Shown here: positions 14,781 to 23,237 of the stretch, piece by piece
How positions within the stretch are numbered: position 1 is the first letter of the stretch
Layout of the letters: each line of letters starts with the position of its first letter
Source: CAYGBW01 sp964348185
Lineage (GTDB): Bacteria; Desulfobacterota; BSN033; WVXP01
DNA length: 46,168 bases
Reading direction: 5' to 3'
Assembly: GCA_964348185.1 (NCBI GenBank)
Contig: CAYGBW010000174.1
Coordinates: forward strand, 1 to 46,168
Notes under the pieces: model-generated
Told to the model about the DNA's origin: nothing
The model's input: only the letters and a program-made list of their open reading frames with translations
Databases searched by the model: none
Position numbers and translations under genes: made by a program

Positions 14781-15923
14781 CTTTAGCAAATCCGTCTCCC
14801 CTGAAACCTGAAATCGTTTCATAAAACGGGTATCGAGCTGGTTCTTTAGGGAAAAGGCCAGTTTTGCCTTCCAGACCCACGAGCCCCAAACCAGAAGGCC
14901 TGATCCATCCCCGAGGTTGAAAATCAAGAGATACCGTTTCTGAGGTTTGAAGGCCTTGAGTGGCTTTCCCTTTATCCGGGCCAAGATATTTTGAAATAGA
15001 ATCGGCGCTTCGCGCACCGCATAGACACCCACCCGATCGAGAGGATTCCCCTTGATGGCGACACAGTCACCGCCTCCAAAGACATCAGGGGAACTCGTGC
15101 TCTGGAGGGAATCGTTCACGAGGAGGGCTCCATCCTCCGAGGTTTCCAGGCCCGAATTGATAAAGATCTTCTGAGGCACAATGCCGATCGTCAGAATGGC
15201 CACATCATATGGCACCGTTTGTCCCGATGTGGCACGGGCCAGTCCCTGCTCGAGGGTTGCCACGCGGAAATCGGGGAGGATCTGTATCCCGCGCTCCGTG
15301 AGGGACCGCTGGGCGAGAAGGCCTGCCTTTTCAGGGAAACTGGGCAAAACCCGATCCCTGGAGCTGGCCAGGGTAATCTCCGCATAGCCACCCTGATCCC
15401 GGCCGAGCCTCCAGATATTGCCAGCCAGTTCGACGCCCGCCGGACCCGCCCCAATGATGAGAACCTTGGGAATCCCCTTCTCCAACCCTTTAAGGATCAC
15501 TTCTCGGGCCCATTCCACGTTCTCGATCGGCTTTATCGGGATCGCTGCCCTTTCCGCCCCTGGGATGCCGTCCAGGGGGACATAGCTTCCCACATTGAAA
15601 GAGGCCAAATCATAGGGTATGGTCTCTCCCCCTTGAAGGGTGAGTGTTTTGTTGGCTGAATCGAGGGAGGCCACTTTCCCCTCCACAAAGACGCCCCCAC
15701 GGGATTCCACCATGTCCTTGATGTCGAACCTCACCCGCTCCGGGCTGTAGATTCGAGAAGCCATGCCCGGCCCCATGCCCGAATAATAGTGAAACCGATC
15801 CGGACCGACCAGCACGACCTCGACCCCCTCACGGACAAAACGATCCGCATTCTTGAGTGAAAGGAGGTGAACGTGTCCCCCCCCAACAAAGACCAACCGC
15901 CTTTTCGGACCATGCCCGGCCAT
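14772..15923 (-). CDS. FAD/NAD(P)-dependent oxidoreductase of the SelD-associated family (TIGR03169-like)
   Basis: A 383-aa two-dinucleotide-domain flavoprotein related to NDH-2 and sulfide:quinone reductases. It has an FAD motif at 11-19 (VFVGGGHVH), FHYYSGMGPGMASRIY, the NAD(P) motif IIGAGPAGVELAGN and the second FAD motif VFGGGDCVAI. The GGGHxH start and YSGMxPG motif are typical of proteins found fused to, or encoded beside, selenophosphate synthetase SelD. Its presence next to a Sec-rhodanese gene fits a role in selenium metabolism, but this is an inference and no selD is in the window. ATG 15923, with GGAGGG 5 nt upstream, is preferred over TTG 15935. The last residues (NS and stop) are encoded by the end of repeat copy 1, so the C-terminus may have been trimmed. 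Confidence 0.85.
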   Translation of the reverse strand: MAGHGPKRRLVFVGGGHVHLLSLKNADRFVREGVEVVLVGPDRFHYYSGMGPGMASRIYSPERVRFDIKDMVESRGGVFVEGKVASLDSANKTLTLQGGETIPYDLASFNVGSYVPLDGIPGAERAAIPIKPIENVEWAREVILKGLEKGIPKVLIIGAGPAGVELAGNIWRLGRDQGGYAEITLASSRDRVLPSFPEKAGLLAQRSLTERGIQILPDFRVATLEQGLARATSGQTVPYDVAILTIGIVPQKIFINSGLETSEDGALLVNDSLQSTSSPDVFGGGDCVAIKGNPLDRVGVYAVREAPILFQNILARIKGKPLKAFKPQKRYLLIFNLGDGSGLLVWGSWVWKAKLAFSLKNQLDTRFMKRFQVSGETDLLKNS

Positions 15924-16026
15924 GTATCCCTCCAAAAGTCATCATGGGGTCTCAGAAGTCTTCCCCCGTTCCCTCTGGGAGATGATACAGCCCCAAAAAT
16001 CAGACTGTCAACGGTCTCTCATCCCT

Positions 16027-16449
16027 TCACAAGAATGGGAGAGGCCCCCCTTTGAGGTAGGCCAAAGCCTGGCAGGTGGCGATGAGTCTGTCATCCTCAT
16101 CCGTCACGGCAATCGTGTATGTGGCCGTCTTCCGGGTCTGACCCACCTCCCTGGCTTCCGCCCGGAGGAGGGTTCCGGGGCTGGGAGCATTGATGTACGT
16201 AACGCTCACGTTGAGAGCCACGGCCACGGTGCCGTACGAATTGCAGGCTGTCTGAAAGGCCTCATCCAGAAGGGAATAGATAGCCCCCCCATGGGCCATG
16301 CTGAAGATGTTCTCCATGTCGGGGGTGAAACGCAACTCGACCCGGGAGTACCCCTTGCCAATCGCTTTGACCTCCATGCCGAGGAGACGGGCATACGGTT
16401 CCTGGCGAGTCCTCTCGATGAGCCTCTCATGAATCTCCTGATCTTCCAT
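16027..16449 (-). CDS. PaaI-type hotdog-fold thioesterase
   Basis: A 140-aa single hotdog domain. The motif NIFSMAHGGAIYSLLDEAFQTACNSYG is the PaaI/4HBT HGG(A)xxxxxDxA active-site helix, preceded by a YSRVELRF strand and followed by VSVTYINAPSPGTLLRAEA. Enzymes of this family hydrolyse acyl-CoA thioesters, often aryl or hydroxyaryl-CoA; the acyl group here is unknown. It lies between the SelD-associated flavoprotein and the JAMM gene, all on the minus strand with about 100-bp gaps, so shared expression is possible but not demonstrated. Confidence 0.9.
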   Translation of the reverse strand: MEDQEIHERLIERTRQEPYARLLGMEVKAIGKGYSRVELRFTPDMENIFSMAHGGAIYSLLDEAFQTACNSYGTVAVALNVSVTYINAPSPGTLLRAEAREVGQTRKTATYTIAVTDEDDRLIATCQALAYLKGGPLPFL

Positions 16450-16551
16450 GGGTCCTCCTGTGCACCAGACGCACCCCTCTGGCCTGCAAGCCCTCCGTGC
16501 TAACCTCAGGATCGTAGATCCTCCGCCTCGGGGAGAAGGCGGCCTGGCGCC

Positions 16552-16950
16552 TCAAAAAACCTCGATTTCCTCTTCCCCGATCTCTCCGCTTCGCGCAATT
16601 CGAAAAGCCCTGACCTGGGGGGTCCGGTCCTTCAGGGATATGATAACGTACAAAACCTCTGTGAAGTAAGCCTTGTCGACGTCTTCGGAGGAGGGATAGC
16701 TTTCAGTATCAGGATGGGAATGATAGATGGCCAGAAGATCTAAACCGAGATCTTCCGTTTCTCTGAAGGCCAGAAGCTGCTGTTGGGGGTCTGCATGGTA
16801 CGAAGTCCGACTCCTCAACTGATTCTCAAGAGGGTAGATTCTTGTGGTCAATCCGTCTCTTCCAGCGAGGAGTCCGCAGCATTCCTCTGGCCACGCTTTT
16901 TTTGCATGGTCGACCATTTCGTCAAAGATGGTCTGAGGAATTCCGATCAT
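16552..16950 (-). CDS. JAMM/MPN+ (Mov34) family metalloprotease
   Basis: A 132-aa single JAMM domain. The zinc motif is complete: Glu in PEECCGLLAG (about 22-23), H77-S-H79-P and D90 in YPSSEDVDKA. Bacterial single-domain JAMM proteins cleave C-terminal extensions from sulfur-carrier or ubiquitin-like proteins (MoaD/ThiS type, as in Mec+/CysM systems). ATG 16950 is chosen, with GGGAG 9 nt upstream; a GTG-led extension to 17019 adds low-complexity sequence. No ubiquitin-like partner gene is adjacent, so the target is unknown. The sulfur/selenium theme of the neighbours makes sulfur-carrier processing plausible. Confidence 0.88.
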   Translation of the reverse strand: MIGIPQTIFDEMVDHAKKAWPEECCGLLAGRDGLTTRIYPLENQLRSRTSYHADPQQQLLAFRETEDLGLDLLAIYHSHPDTESYPSSEDVDKAYFTEVLYVIISLKDRTPQVRAFRIARSGEIGEEEIEVF

Positions 16951-17224
16951 CACACCGTGCTCCCTCGAAGGTCTATTCGATTCAGGAGCCGCAACCCAGA
17001 CCCTACCAGAACCAGACAATGGCGTCGAGATCCCGAATCTGGTTTCTCATCGGTTGAACTCGCATGTCTGGGCCGCAGTCCACGAGGAGTTTCTCCCCTG
17101 TAGTGAGAAAGAGGGCGGTCCGAAGCCGTTCTTCTCGCCTCATTCTCCAATCTTATCAGAGTATTCAAACCATGGGTATGTTGACAGAATACCTCTCAAA
17201 TCTCATGGAGAAAAAGGGTTAACC

Positions 17225-17576
17225 GTAAAGAATCCACGCCCAAAGGACGTGACTTTGATTTCCCCCTCAAAGGGGGTTACAACTGCTCTGCTTGATTCGA
17301 CTGGATGCTGGAGTAATGGAGTAGTGGAGCACTGGAGAGTTGTAATTCAGGATTTCATTGGCCCATCGAGTGAAGCTCCCCGCGCGAAGACGAGCGCAGC
17401 TGAAGCCAAAAAACAACTGAGCATACGATTTCCTTTTCTTTCAAATTCGATCTGCGATCTCAGTACTCCATTACTCCAACACTCCAATACTCCAACACTC
17501 CCAGTAGATTTTACAGTCACAGCCAATCCGCCAAGGGCTGGACTGACCATCCTCTAGGGACGTGGCTTTATGAGTT
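17225..17576 (+). repeat. ~350-bp dispersed repeat, copy 2 (MITE-like)
   Basis: Second copy of the element at 14427-14780. It has the same ends (GTAAAGAATCCACGCCC to GACGTGGCTTTATGAGTT) and the same inner TGGAGTA array (about 17307-17337) and complementary ACTCC array (about 17463-17500). It lies in the 870-bp divergent region between the JAMM and histone-deacetylase-like genes, which otherwise contains only the possible promoter at 17707. Confidence 0.8.
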
Positions 17577-17706
17577 GTCGAGTAACCCCCTTCTCCCACC
17601 CACTGACTTCAAGAATCTCGGGTGAGTTGTCCCTTTCCCCAAGAGAAGTCTACACAACGGCCCCCCCTTTTGTCTACCTGGGAGAGATTTGAGAAAAGGG
17701 GCATTC

Positions 17707-17734
17707 TTGACAAGGGGACCTAAGAAAGGATAGC
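17707..17734 (+). promoter_or_regulatory. Possible promoter for the deacetylase-like gene
   Basis: A perfect -35 TTGACA (17707-17712) is followed after a 16-nt spacer by GATAGC, a weak -10. It lies about 90 nt upstream of the ATG at 17824. Confidence 0.3.
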
Positions 17735-17823
17735 CTCGAGGGATGACCGATCACTGAAGGGGCGACGCTGACTCCGAAGCTTTGGGGGAGCCCACCTGGG
17801 TCATGACAAAAGGAGGGATGAAG

Positions 17824-18876
17824 ATGGCAGAGATCGGAATCGTCACGGACGAGCGTTATCTTCTTCATGATATGGGCCAGCATCCTGAATCTCCGGACCG
17901 TCTCAGGGTCATTTACCAGACCCTCCAGGAGGAGGATATGGTGGGACGCTTTGTGGAAATCCCCCCCCGGGCAGCCACAAGGGAAGAGATTGAAGCCGTT
18001 CATGCACGCTCCTATGTGGATCTGGTGGCCGAGACAGCTGGAAAATCCTACGTTCCTCTGGACCCGGACACATCGACCTGCCCGGCCTCGTACGAGGCTG
18101 CCCTCTGGGCGGTTGGCGGGCTTTTGGAGGCGATCGACACGGTCGTTTCAGGAAAAATGGAAGGAGCCTTTGCCCTGGTGAGACCACCGGGGCATCATGC
18201 AGAAAAGGACAGGGCCATGGGCTTCTGTCTATTCAACAATGTCGCCATTGGGGCCAGGCACGCCCAAAAGCGACACGGGCTCTCTCGGATTCTCATCGTC
18301 GATTGGGACCTCCATCATGGAAACGGAACCCAGAACGCCTTTTATGAAGAGCGGGAGGTTCTCTTTTTCTCAACCCACCAGTATCCATTCTATCCGGGAA
18401 CCGGGGCAGCCAATGAAGTTGGGTGGGGGGAAGGAGAGGGTTATACCGTGAATATCCCCCTCACCTCACCCTGCGGCGACGCTGAGTACGCCAATCTCTA
18501 CACCCACATCCTCAAACCTCTCGCCCTGACATACGATCCTCAACTGGTCCTGGTCTCTGCGGGGTTTGATATCCACTACAGGGATCCTCTGGGGAGCATG
18601 CGGGTGACGGAGACCGGATTCGCCCGTCTGATGAACATCCTCAAGGATATTGCCCGGTCAACCTGTTCCGGTAAGGTTGTTGTGACCCTGGAGGGTGGGT
18701 ACGACCTGACCGCTCTGCGTGAGTCGGTCAAAGCGGTCCTGCTGGAATTGAAAGCCCATGATGGCTGGGTGGATCGGGAGAAGCACCGGAAACAAGAGGA
18801 GGCCCATTACGCACGGATCGAGAGATTGATCGAAATGATCCAGAAGCTCCAGGGAAAATACTGGAAGTGTTTCTGA
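17824..18876 (+). CDS. Histone deacetylase/AcuC-like zinc hydrolase
   Basis: A 350-aa arginase/deacetylase-fold enzyme. The active-site H124-H125 pair lies in RPPGHHAEKDRAMGFCLFNNVAIGA. Zinc ligands D162 and H164 are in DWDLHHGNGT, and the third Asp is in LVSAGFDIHYRDPLG. The glycine-rich VTLEGGYDL segment completes the family signature. Bacterial members remove acetyl groups from polyamines, protein lysines (for example acetyl-CoA synthetase) or other amides. The start is the ATG at 17824, 7 nt after AAGGAGG; earlier in-frame starts crowd or precede this site. It stands alone on the plus strand. The C-terminal ~35 residues form a charged helix. The exact substrate is unknown. Confidence 0.92.
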   Translation: MAEIGIVTDERYLLHDMGQHPESPDRLRVIYQTLQEEDMVGRFVEIPPRAATREEIEAVHARSYVDLVAETAGKSYVPLDPDTSTCPASYEAALWAVGGLLEAIDTVVSGKMEGAFALVRPPGHHAEKDRAMGFCLFNNVAIGARHAQKRHGLSRILIVDWDLHHGNGTQNAFYEEREVLFFSTHQYPFYPGTGAANEVGWGEGEGYTVNIPLTSPCGDAEYANLYTHILKPLALTYDPQLVLVSAGFDIHYRDPLGSMRVTETGFARLMNILKDIARSTCSGKVVVTLEGGYDLTALRESVKAVLLELKAHDGWVDREKHRKQEEAHYARIERLIEMIQKLQGKYWKCF

Positions 18877-19025
18877 TCCCCTGAGAAGAAGGGCCACGAT
18901 GTGTTCCGAGTTCAGATGGTCTCGGTTCAGCCTGTACCCCTCTACCCGGCTTCCGATCAAAATCGATCGGGCCCGAAAACTCTTCATAGGGTAAGCTTTC
19001 GCCGCCCCTTTGACGTCCACGGCTT

Positions 19026-19310
19026 TCACTCAAGACCGGAGTTGACCTTTTCTTTCAGTCCCTTCCCGACCTTGAAAAAGGGGAGTTTCTTGGGGGGAAC
19101 ATCCACGATCTCACCCGTTTTTGGATTTCTCCCCCTATAGCCACCGTAGCTTCGAACAACGAAGCTTCCAAACCCCCTGATCTCGATTCTCTCCCCCCGG
19201 ATCAGGGAATCCCTCATTCCATCAAAGATAGTGTCAACAATGACCTTGGCCACCTTTTGGGTGAGGTTCGTCTTCTCTGCCAGCTCAAGGGTCAACTCAG
19301 CCTTGTTCAT
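19026..19310 (-). CDS. HU/IHF family DNA-binding protein
   Basis: A 94-aa protein with the full HU fold: dimerising N-terminal helices (KAELTLELAEKTNLTQKVAKVIVDTIFDGM), the GERIEIRGFGSFVVR beta sheet and the DNA-intercalating arm YRGRNPKTGEIVDVPPKKLPFFKVGKGLK. The RNPKTGE signature with Pro at the arm tip supports DNA bending as a dimer. It is a nucleoid or architectural protein; IHF-like and HU-like functions cannot be separated from sequence alone. It starts 43 bp after the PurQ stop on the same strand, with GAGGTAAAC upstream of the ATG. Confidence 0.95.
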   Translation of the reverse strand: MNKAELTLELAEKTNLTQKVAKVIVDTIFDGMRDSLIRGERIEIRGFGSFVVRSYGGYRGRNPKTGEIVDVPPKKLPFFKVGKGLKEKVNSGLE

Positions 19311-19353
19311 GTTTACCTCCTCTCACCATTGATCCAGACTTTTCTTCATTGCT

Positions 19354-20178
19354 TCAAAGGTTCTTCCGGATGTATTCGATTGCGTTTCTAAAAAAAGCGA
19401 CGCCTGCGCCCTCCTCTGGCAGCTCTTCTCGGGTCCATCGAGGGTGATTCGTCGAGTGGGTATATGCCTCGGGATGGGGCATCAAGGCCAGAAGTCTCCC
19501 CGTCTCATCACAGAGTCCTGCGACAGCTTCGACCGATCCATTGGGGTTCAAAGGATATTCCATGGTGGGCTCCCGAAAGTCTCGATCAGAATACTGAGCC
19601 ACGACCAGCCCCCTCTGTTTCAATCGCTGCAACGTCTCATGATCGCCCGGTAGGAACTTCCCCTCCCCATGTCTCACAGGGAGATAGACGCCCGCAAGAC
19701 CCTTAGTGAAAACGCAGGGACTCTTCTGATTGATTTTGAGGTAGACCCATCGATCCTCAAACCGGCCCGAATCGTTAAAGGTCAGTGTGACACGCTGGGT
19801 TTCATAATCCCCGTCAAACCCGGGAACCATACCCGTCTTGACCATCAGCTGGGCACCGTTGCACACTCCCAGAATCAATTTTCCCTGGCTGATAAATCGT
19901 AGGATCTGATCATAGAGTCTTTCACCCCTTCCCTTCACGCGAGTATAGCGGAGGCGATTCGCCCCTGCCCGAGCCGCCCCCAGGTCATCACCGTCGAGGA
20001 ACCCTCCGGGTAGATTGAGGAATTGGTAGTCGTCGAGACCCTTTTGCCCATGGATCAGTTCACTCATATGGACGACATCGACCCCATCTGCGCCGGCCAG
20101 TCGGCAGGCGTGGGCCATCTCCCTCTCGCAATTGATTCCGTAACCTGTGATCACGATGCATCGAACGGATTTGCCCAT
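19354..20178 (-). CDS. purQ: Phosphoribosylformylglycinamidine synthase, glutaminase subunit-like
   Basis: A 274-aa class I glutamine amidotransferase. It has GYGINCEREMAHACRLAGA at 12-30, LPGGFLDGDD, the nucleophile Cys106 in ILGVCNGAQLM and the catalytic His/Glu in MPHPEAY. It would release ammonia from glutamine for the PurL-catalysed purine step converting FGAR to FGAM. It is longer than B. subtilis-type PurQ (about 227 aa) and resembles the longer forms of deltaproteobacterial type. An ATG at 20220 overlaps the ResB stop by ATGA, which would allow translational coupling and add 14 residues. I chose the internal ATG 20178 because homology begins there. No other pur genes are visible. Confidence 0.88.
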   Translation of the reverse strand: MGKSVRCIVITGYGINCEREMAHACRLAGADGVDVVHMSELIHGQKGLDDYQFLNLPGGFLDGDDLGAARAGANRLRYTRVKGRGERLYDQILRFISQGKLILGVCNGAQLMVKTGMVPGFDGDYETQRVTLTFNDSGRFEDRWVYLKINQKSPCVFTKGLAGVYLPVRHGEGKFLPGDHETLQRLKQRGLVVAQYSDRDFREPTMEYPLNPNGSVEAVAGLCDETGRLLALMPHPEAYTHSTNHPRWTREELPEEGAGVAFFRNAIEYIRKNL

Positions 20179-20216
20179 CGGTTCAACAGACAGCCCGGTT
20201 ACCCAGGTGTAATGCC

Positions 20217-21638
20217 TCATTGGGCCTTCAGTCCGACTTGCTCAAGCCGCTGAATGATCTTGGCAAACTCCCTTTCAAAACTCACCCGGTTCCGATGCGG
20301 GTTCCCTCCGAGAACCACCTCCTTGGGCTCGCCTTCCTCTCTCGCGATATGAACCCAGAGTCGACGGTGGGGAACAAAAAAGGCCATGATGCTACCGACA
20401 ATGAGCAGGGCGCACCCAATCCATACCACCCACACCCCGGGGTCCTTGGCCACCTGAAGAACGGTGAACTCCTTGAGGACAACGTCTTTGAGGGTGAAGA
20501 TAAAACGCCCCCCTCTCCTTTCATCGAAGTCGGGGGTGTTTTTGAACAACCAGATCCGCTGGGGCGTTTGTTCTTTCGGAAAGAGAACCAGTTGGACTCC
20601 CTCGCCCAAGGCGTGCACATCCGGAAAGTAACGGAGCAATTGGAAGGCCACCTGATCGCCAGGGACCCTCACTCGGTCTCCTTCGCGAATCCGGAACTCC
20701 TGAGCAGCATCGCCTCCCCGCTGCCTGACCTGGACGATGACCTCGGTCTCATTTCCGTAGGAAGACTGATAGAACTTCAGCCCCCTATGGGTCATGGGAT
20801 GGTTGACCCGAACTTTCTCGTGACGGACCTCCCGGCCATTCTCCAGGATGGAAAGGCTGCTCGTGTATTCGCTCACGAATTTGTCGGGTCCAGGCGTGTC
20901 ATAATACGAGATCTCAAAATCGTCACACCTGATCTGGTAGCCCAGAGGATAGGCCCTGTACTGCCCATTTTTTCGCACGAACATCTGGTCTACCGTGTCC
21001 CCCTCCCTGATCTGCACCACGCCTTTGAAGCCGAAGACCGACCCGATCATCCCCCCGACCAGAATGATGATGACACTCAGGTGGGCAACGTACACACCCA
21101 ACCGTCCATACCTGCCCTTCTCGAAGTAGAGGAGGAGGCGCTGAGAGGATTCAATCCGCCTTGGATGACCGAAAAAGCGGTGAACGGCGCCTTGAATTTC
21201 TTCTGCCGCCCTCTTCCCCCCTTTCGGGACCTGGAAGATCCTCCTGAAGGGCTGAGCCTGAATCCTTGAGGGACTCAAATCGACTCTCTGACGGAAGATC
21301 TGTCGCCACACGGAAGGGAGTCGGTTGAGGGAACAGAAGACCAGATTGAGAACCAGTAGGGCGAGGATGGCCAGAAACCACCACGAATGGTACATATCAA
21401 AAAGACCAAAAAAATCAAGGACTTTTGTGAGTTTTGGGCCGTATTCGGCAAGGTACTGTTGGGGAGTCCCGTTCTGCAGGATAATGGTTCCCAGGACAGA
21501 TGTGGCTGCCAGGAAAATCAAAAGAAAAACGGTCAGCCGCACGGAGGAGAAAATGTTCCAGACAACAGCGTTTAATCCGTTCGAAGCTCTGTTTTCCAAA
21601 ATGGACCTCACAAAGAAAATGTCACCTGGAGATGTCAT
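20217..21638 (-). CDS. resB: ResB-like cytochrome c biogenesis protein
   Basis: A 473-aa membrane protein of the system II cytochrome c maturation family (ResB/Ccs1). It has transmembrane helices at about residues 30-50 and 80-100, a third near 180-205 and one near 410-430. A large periplasmic beta-rich domain lies between the last two (GFKGVVQIREGDTV, MTHRGLKFYQSSYG). The LASVLGT-like SSVRLTVFLLIFLAATSVLGTI start and the MIGSVFGFKG motif are typical. ResB works with ResA and ResC/CcsA to deliver and attach heme to apocytochromes c outside the membrane; ResC and ResA are not in the window. It ends overlapping or just before PurQ. Confidence 0.93.
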   Translation of the reverse strand: MTSPGDIFFVRSILENRASNGLNAVVWNIFSSVRLTVFLLIFLAATSVLGTIILQNGTPQQYLAEYGPKLTKVLDFFGLFDMYHSWWFLAILALLVLNLVFCSLNRLPSVWRQIFRQRVDLSPSRIQAQPFRRIFQVPKGGKRAAEEIQGAVHRFFGHPRRIESSQRLLLYFEKGRYGRLGVYVAHLSVIIILVGGMIGSVFGFKGVVQIREGDTVDQMFVRKNGQYRAYPLGYQIRCDDFEISYYDTPGPDKFVSEYTSSLSILENGREVRHEKVRVNHPMTHRGLKFYQSSYGNETEVIVQVRQRGGDAAQEFRIREGDRVRVPGDQVAFQLLRYFPDVHALGEGVQLVLFPKEQTPQRIWLFKNTPDFDERRGGRFIFTLKDVVLKEFTVLQVAKDPGVWVVWIGCALLIVGSIMAFFVPHRRLWVHIAREEGEPKEVVLGGNPHRNRVSFEREFAKIIQRLEQVGLKAQ

Positions 21639-22169
21639 CCCGGTGATGAAAAGCCGTTGAAATTTTTAACATACCCCCATTTTGGTGTCAACCTAAAAAG
21701 ACCGAATCTCCCCTCCTGATGAGACCTGAGTTTCCCTCACTCCTGACGGGACCACGACCTCGTCCCGGGTAAGGCATCTCCGCCTGGAACCTTGGGTTTC
21801 ATCGATCTCAGGGGTTGTTCAGAAACACCGGAGGGGTCACACGTTTAGATTTTGGATTGGGGATTTTGGATTTTAGATTTTGGATTGGGGATTTTGGATT
21901 TTAGATTTTAGATTTTGGATTTTGGAATGAAAAAACGTTCAGACATCCGGGGCCGAATATTCAGTCTCCAACTCTAAGCAGAGCGCTCCTCATGGCCCGC
22001 TGGAGGGGGGCGATCCTCGAACGGAGGGAAGCGACACCCTCGACTCCAGCACCCATCGGACAGCCTGGCGCCCGACTCTGACCCCCCTCCTGTGGGCGGG
22101 GTTTGGCCTTTCAGAAGCAACGATCAGGTTACCAGACGGTGGTTTCGGCATATGAGAGCTTCTTTAGTA
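21639..22169. other. Intergenic region between ResB and the alcohol dehydrogenase
   Basis: A 531-bp gap upstream of ResB and downstream of the alcohol dehydrogenase gene. Its only notable content is the T-rich repeat array at 21841-21930. No gene, clear promoter or terminator was recognised. Confidence 0.5.
21841..21930. repeat. Tandem low-complexity array of GATTTTGGATT/GATTTTAG units
   Basis: About nine imperfect units of a ~10-nt word (ATTTTGGATT, with variants ATTTTAGATT and GGGGATTTTGG) follow one another over about 90 bp. This includes a longer duplicated block of about 30 bp. It is strongly AT-rich compared with the surroundings and non-coding. Confidence 0.8.
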
Positions 22170-23237
22170 TCATGGATGCACCAGAACCTTCATCGCCCCG
22201 TCTCTCCGCTCAACATACGTATCGAGCGCCTCGTTGACCTCCGCCAGGGGGAAGGTGTGGGTGATCAGCGGTTTGCCGGTGATTCGGCCCTGGGCCATCA
22301 AAGAGAGGGCCCGGTGTACATTCCTGCGTCCCTCCCCACGGATCGTGTACAGGTTGATCCCGTTCCGGACCGCTATGGTAATATCCGCCGTCACCGGTCC
22401 TTTGTAGAAAGCCAGGATCGAAATCTTGCCCCCCTTGCGGGTCATCTCCAGGGCCTGCTGGAGGGAGTCATCCCCCCCGGCAGCCTCAAGAACGAGATCT
22501 GCCCCCATTCCCTCTGTGAGTTCCAGAACCCTCTGGACAGGGTTTTCTTTCACCGCATTGACCACGTGGTCGGCACCAAGTTCCTTTCCCAGGTTGAGCC
22601 TTTCATCCCGGGTTCCGGTCAGGATCACCTTTCCCGCTCCAAGGGCTTTACAAACCTGGACGCTCATCAATCCGATCGGCCCCGGTCCGACCACGACGAC
22701 CGTATCGCCCGGGATATAGCCCCCGGCCATATCGATCCCGTAGATGCTTGACCCTGCGGTTGTGACAATGGTTGACTCGTCAAAAGAGATGTTGTCCGGG
22801 AGCTTGGCGAGGGTGTTGACGTGATTGACGGCATATTCGGCAAATCCCCCGTTCGCGGTAAAGCCGTTGGCCCGATGCCCTTTCTTGAGGTTGCCATAGT
22901 TGAGGCATGCGGTGTATTCACCCATGATGCAGTTTCGGCATCGCATGCAACCCTTGTGGACCTCAACCGCAACCCTGTCGCCCACCTCAAACTCATCGAC
23001 CGTTTCCCCTAGAGCCGCTATGGTCCCGGCGTATTCATGGCCAATAATGAACTCCCCAAAGGGAGGCTGATTCGGCAGACCGTGTGTGATGACCTTGATG
23101 TCCGTTCCACAGATTCCACAGGCTTCCACCTTGACGAGAATCTCGTCGGTGCCCGGGCTTGGAACCTCTCGCTCCTCCACCCTCACATCATTAAAGCCCC
23201 GGAGGATGGCGGCCTTCATTCTCTTTGGAATCTCCAT
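22170..23237 (-). CDS. Zinc-dependent medium-chain alcohol/polyol dehydrogenase
   Basis: A 355-aa MDR-superfamily dehydrogenase. Catalytic zinc ligands are C43 (ACGICGTD) and H67-E68 (GHEYAG); structural-zinc cysteines are C97, C100, C103 and C111. The Rossmann motif VVGPGPIGLMSVQ binds NAD(P). Sequence style is that of the threonine/sorbitol/L-idonate dehydrogenase group, which oxidises secondary alcohols of sugars or hydroxy acids. It is divergent from the aldolase-UPF0261-SDR-hydroxyacid dehydrogenase run, so it probably belongs to the same catabolic unit. The ATG is preceded by AGGAGG within the 5' region. The substrate cannot be deduced. Confidence 0.92.
   Translation of the reverse strand: MEIPKRMKAAILRGFNDVRVEEREVPSPGTDEILVKVEACGICGTDIKVITHGLPNQPPFGEFIIGHEYAGTIAALGETVDEFEVGDRVAVEVHKGCMRCRNCIMGEYTACLNYGNLKKGHRANGFTANGGFAEYAVNHVNTLAKLPDNISFDESTIVTTAGSSIYGIDMAGGYIPGDTVVVVGPGPIGLMSVQVCKALGAGKVILTGTRDERLNLGKELGADHVVNAVKENPVQRVLELTEGMGADLVLEAAGGDDSLQQALEMTRKGGKISILAFYKGPVTADITIAVRNGINLYTIRGEGRRNVHRALSLMAQGRITGKPLITHTFPLAEVNEALDTYVERRDGAMKVLVHP

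Noticed and set aside
18658..19029. Minus-strand frame of 123 codons between the deacetylase and HU genes.
   Set aside because: It is largely antisense to the deacetylase gene, and its non-overlapping part is short and without motifs.
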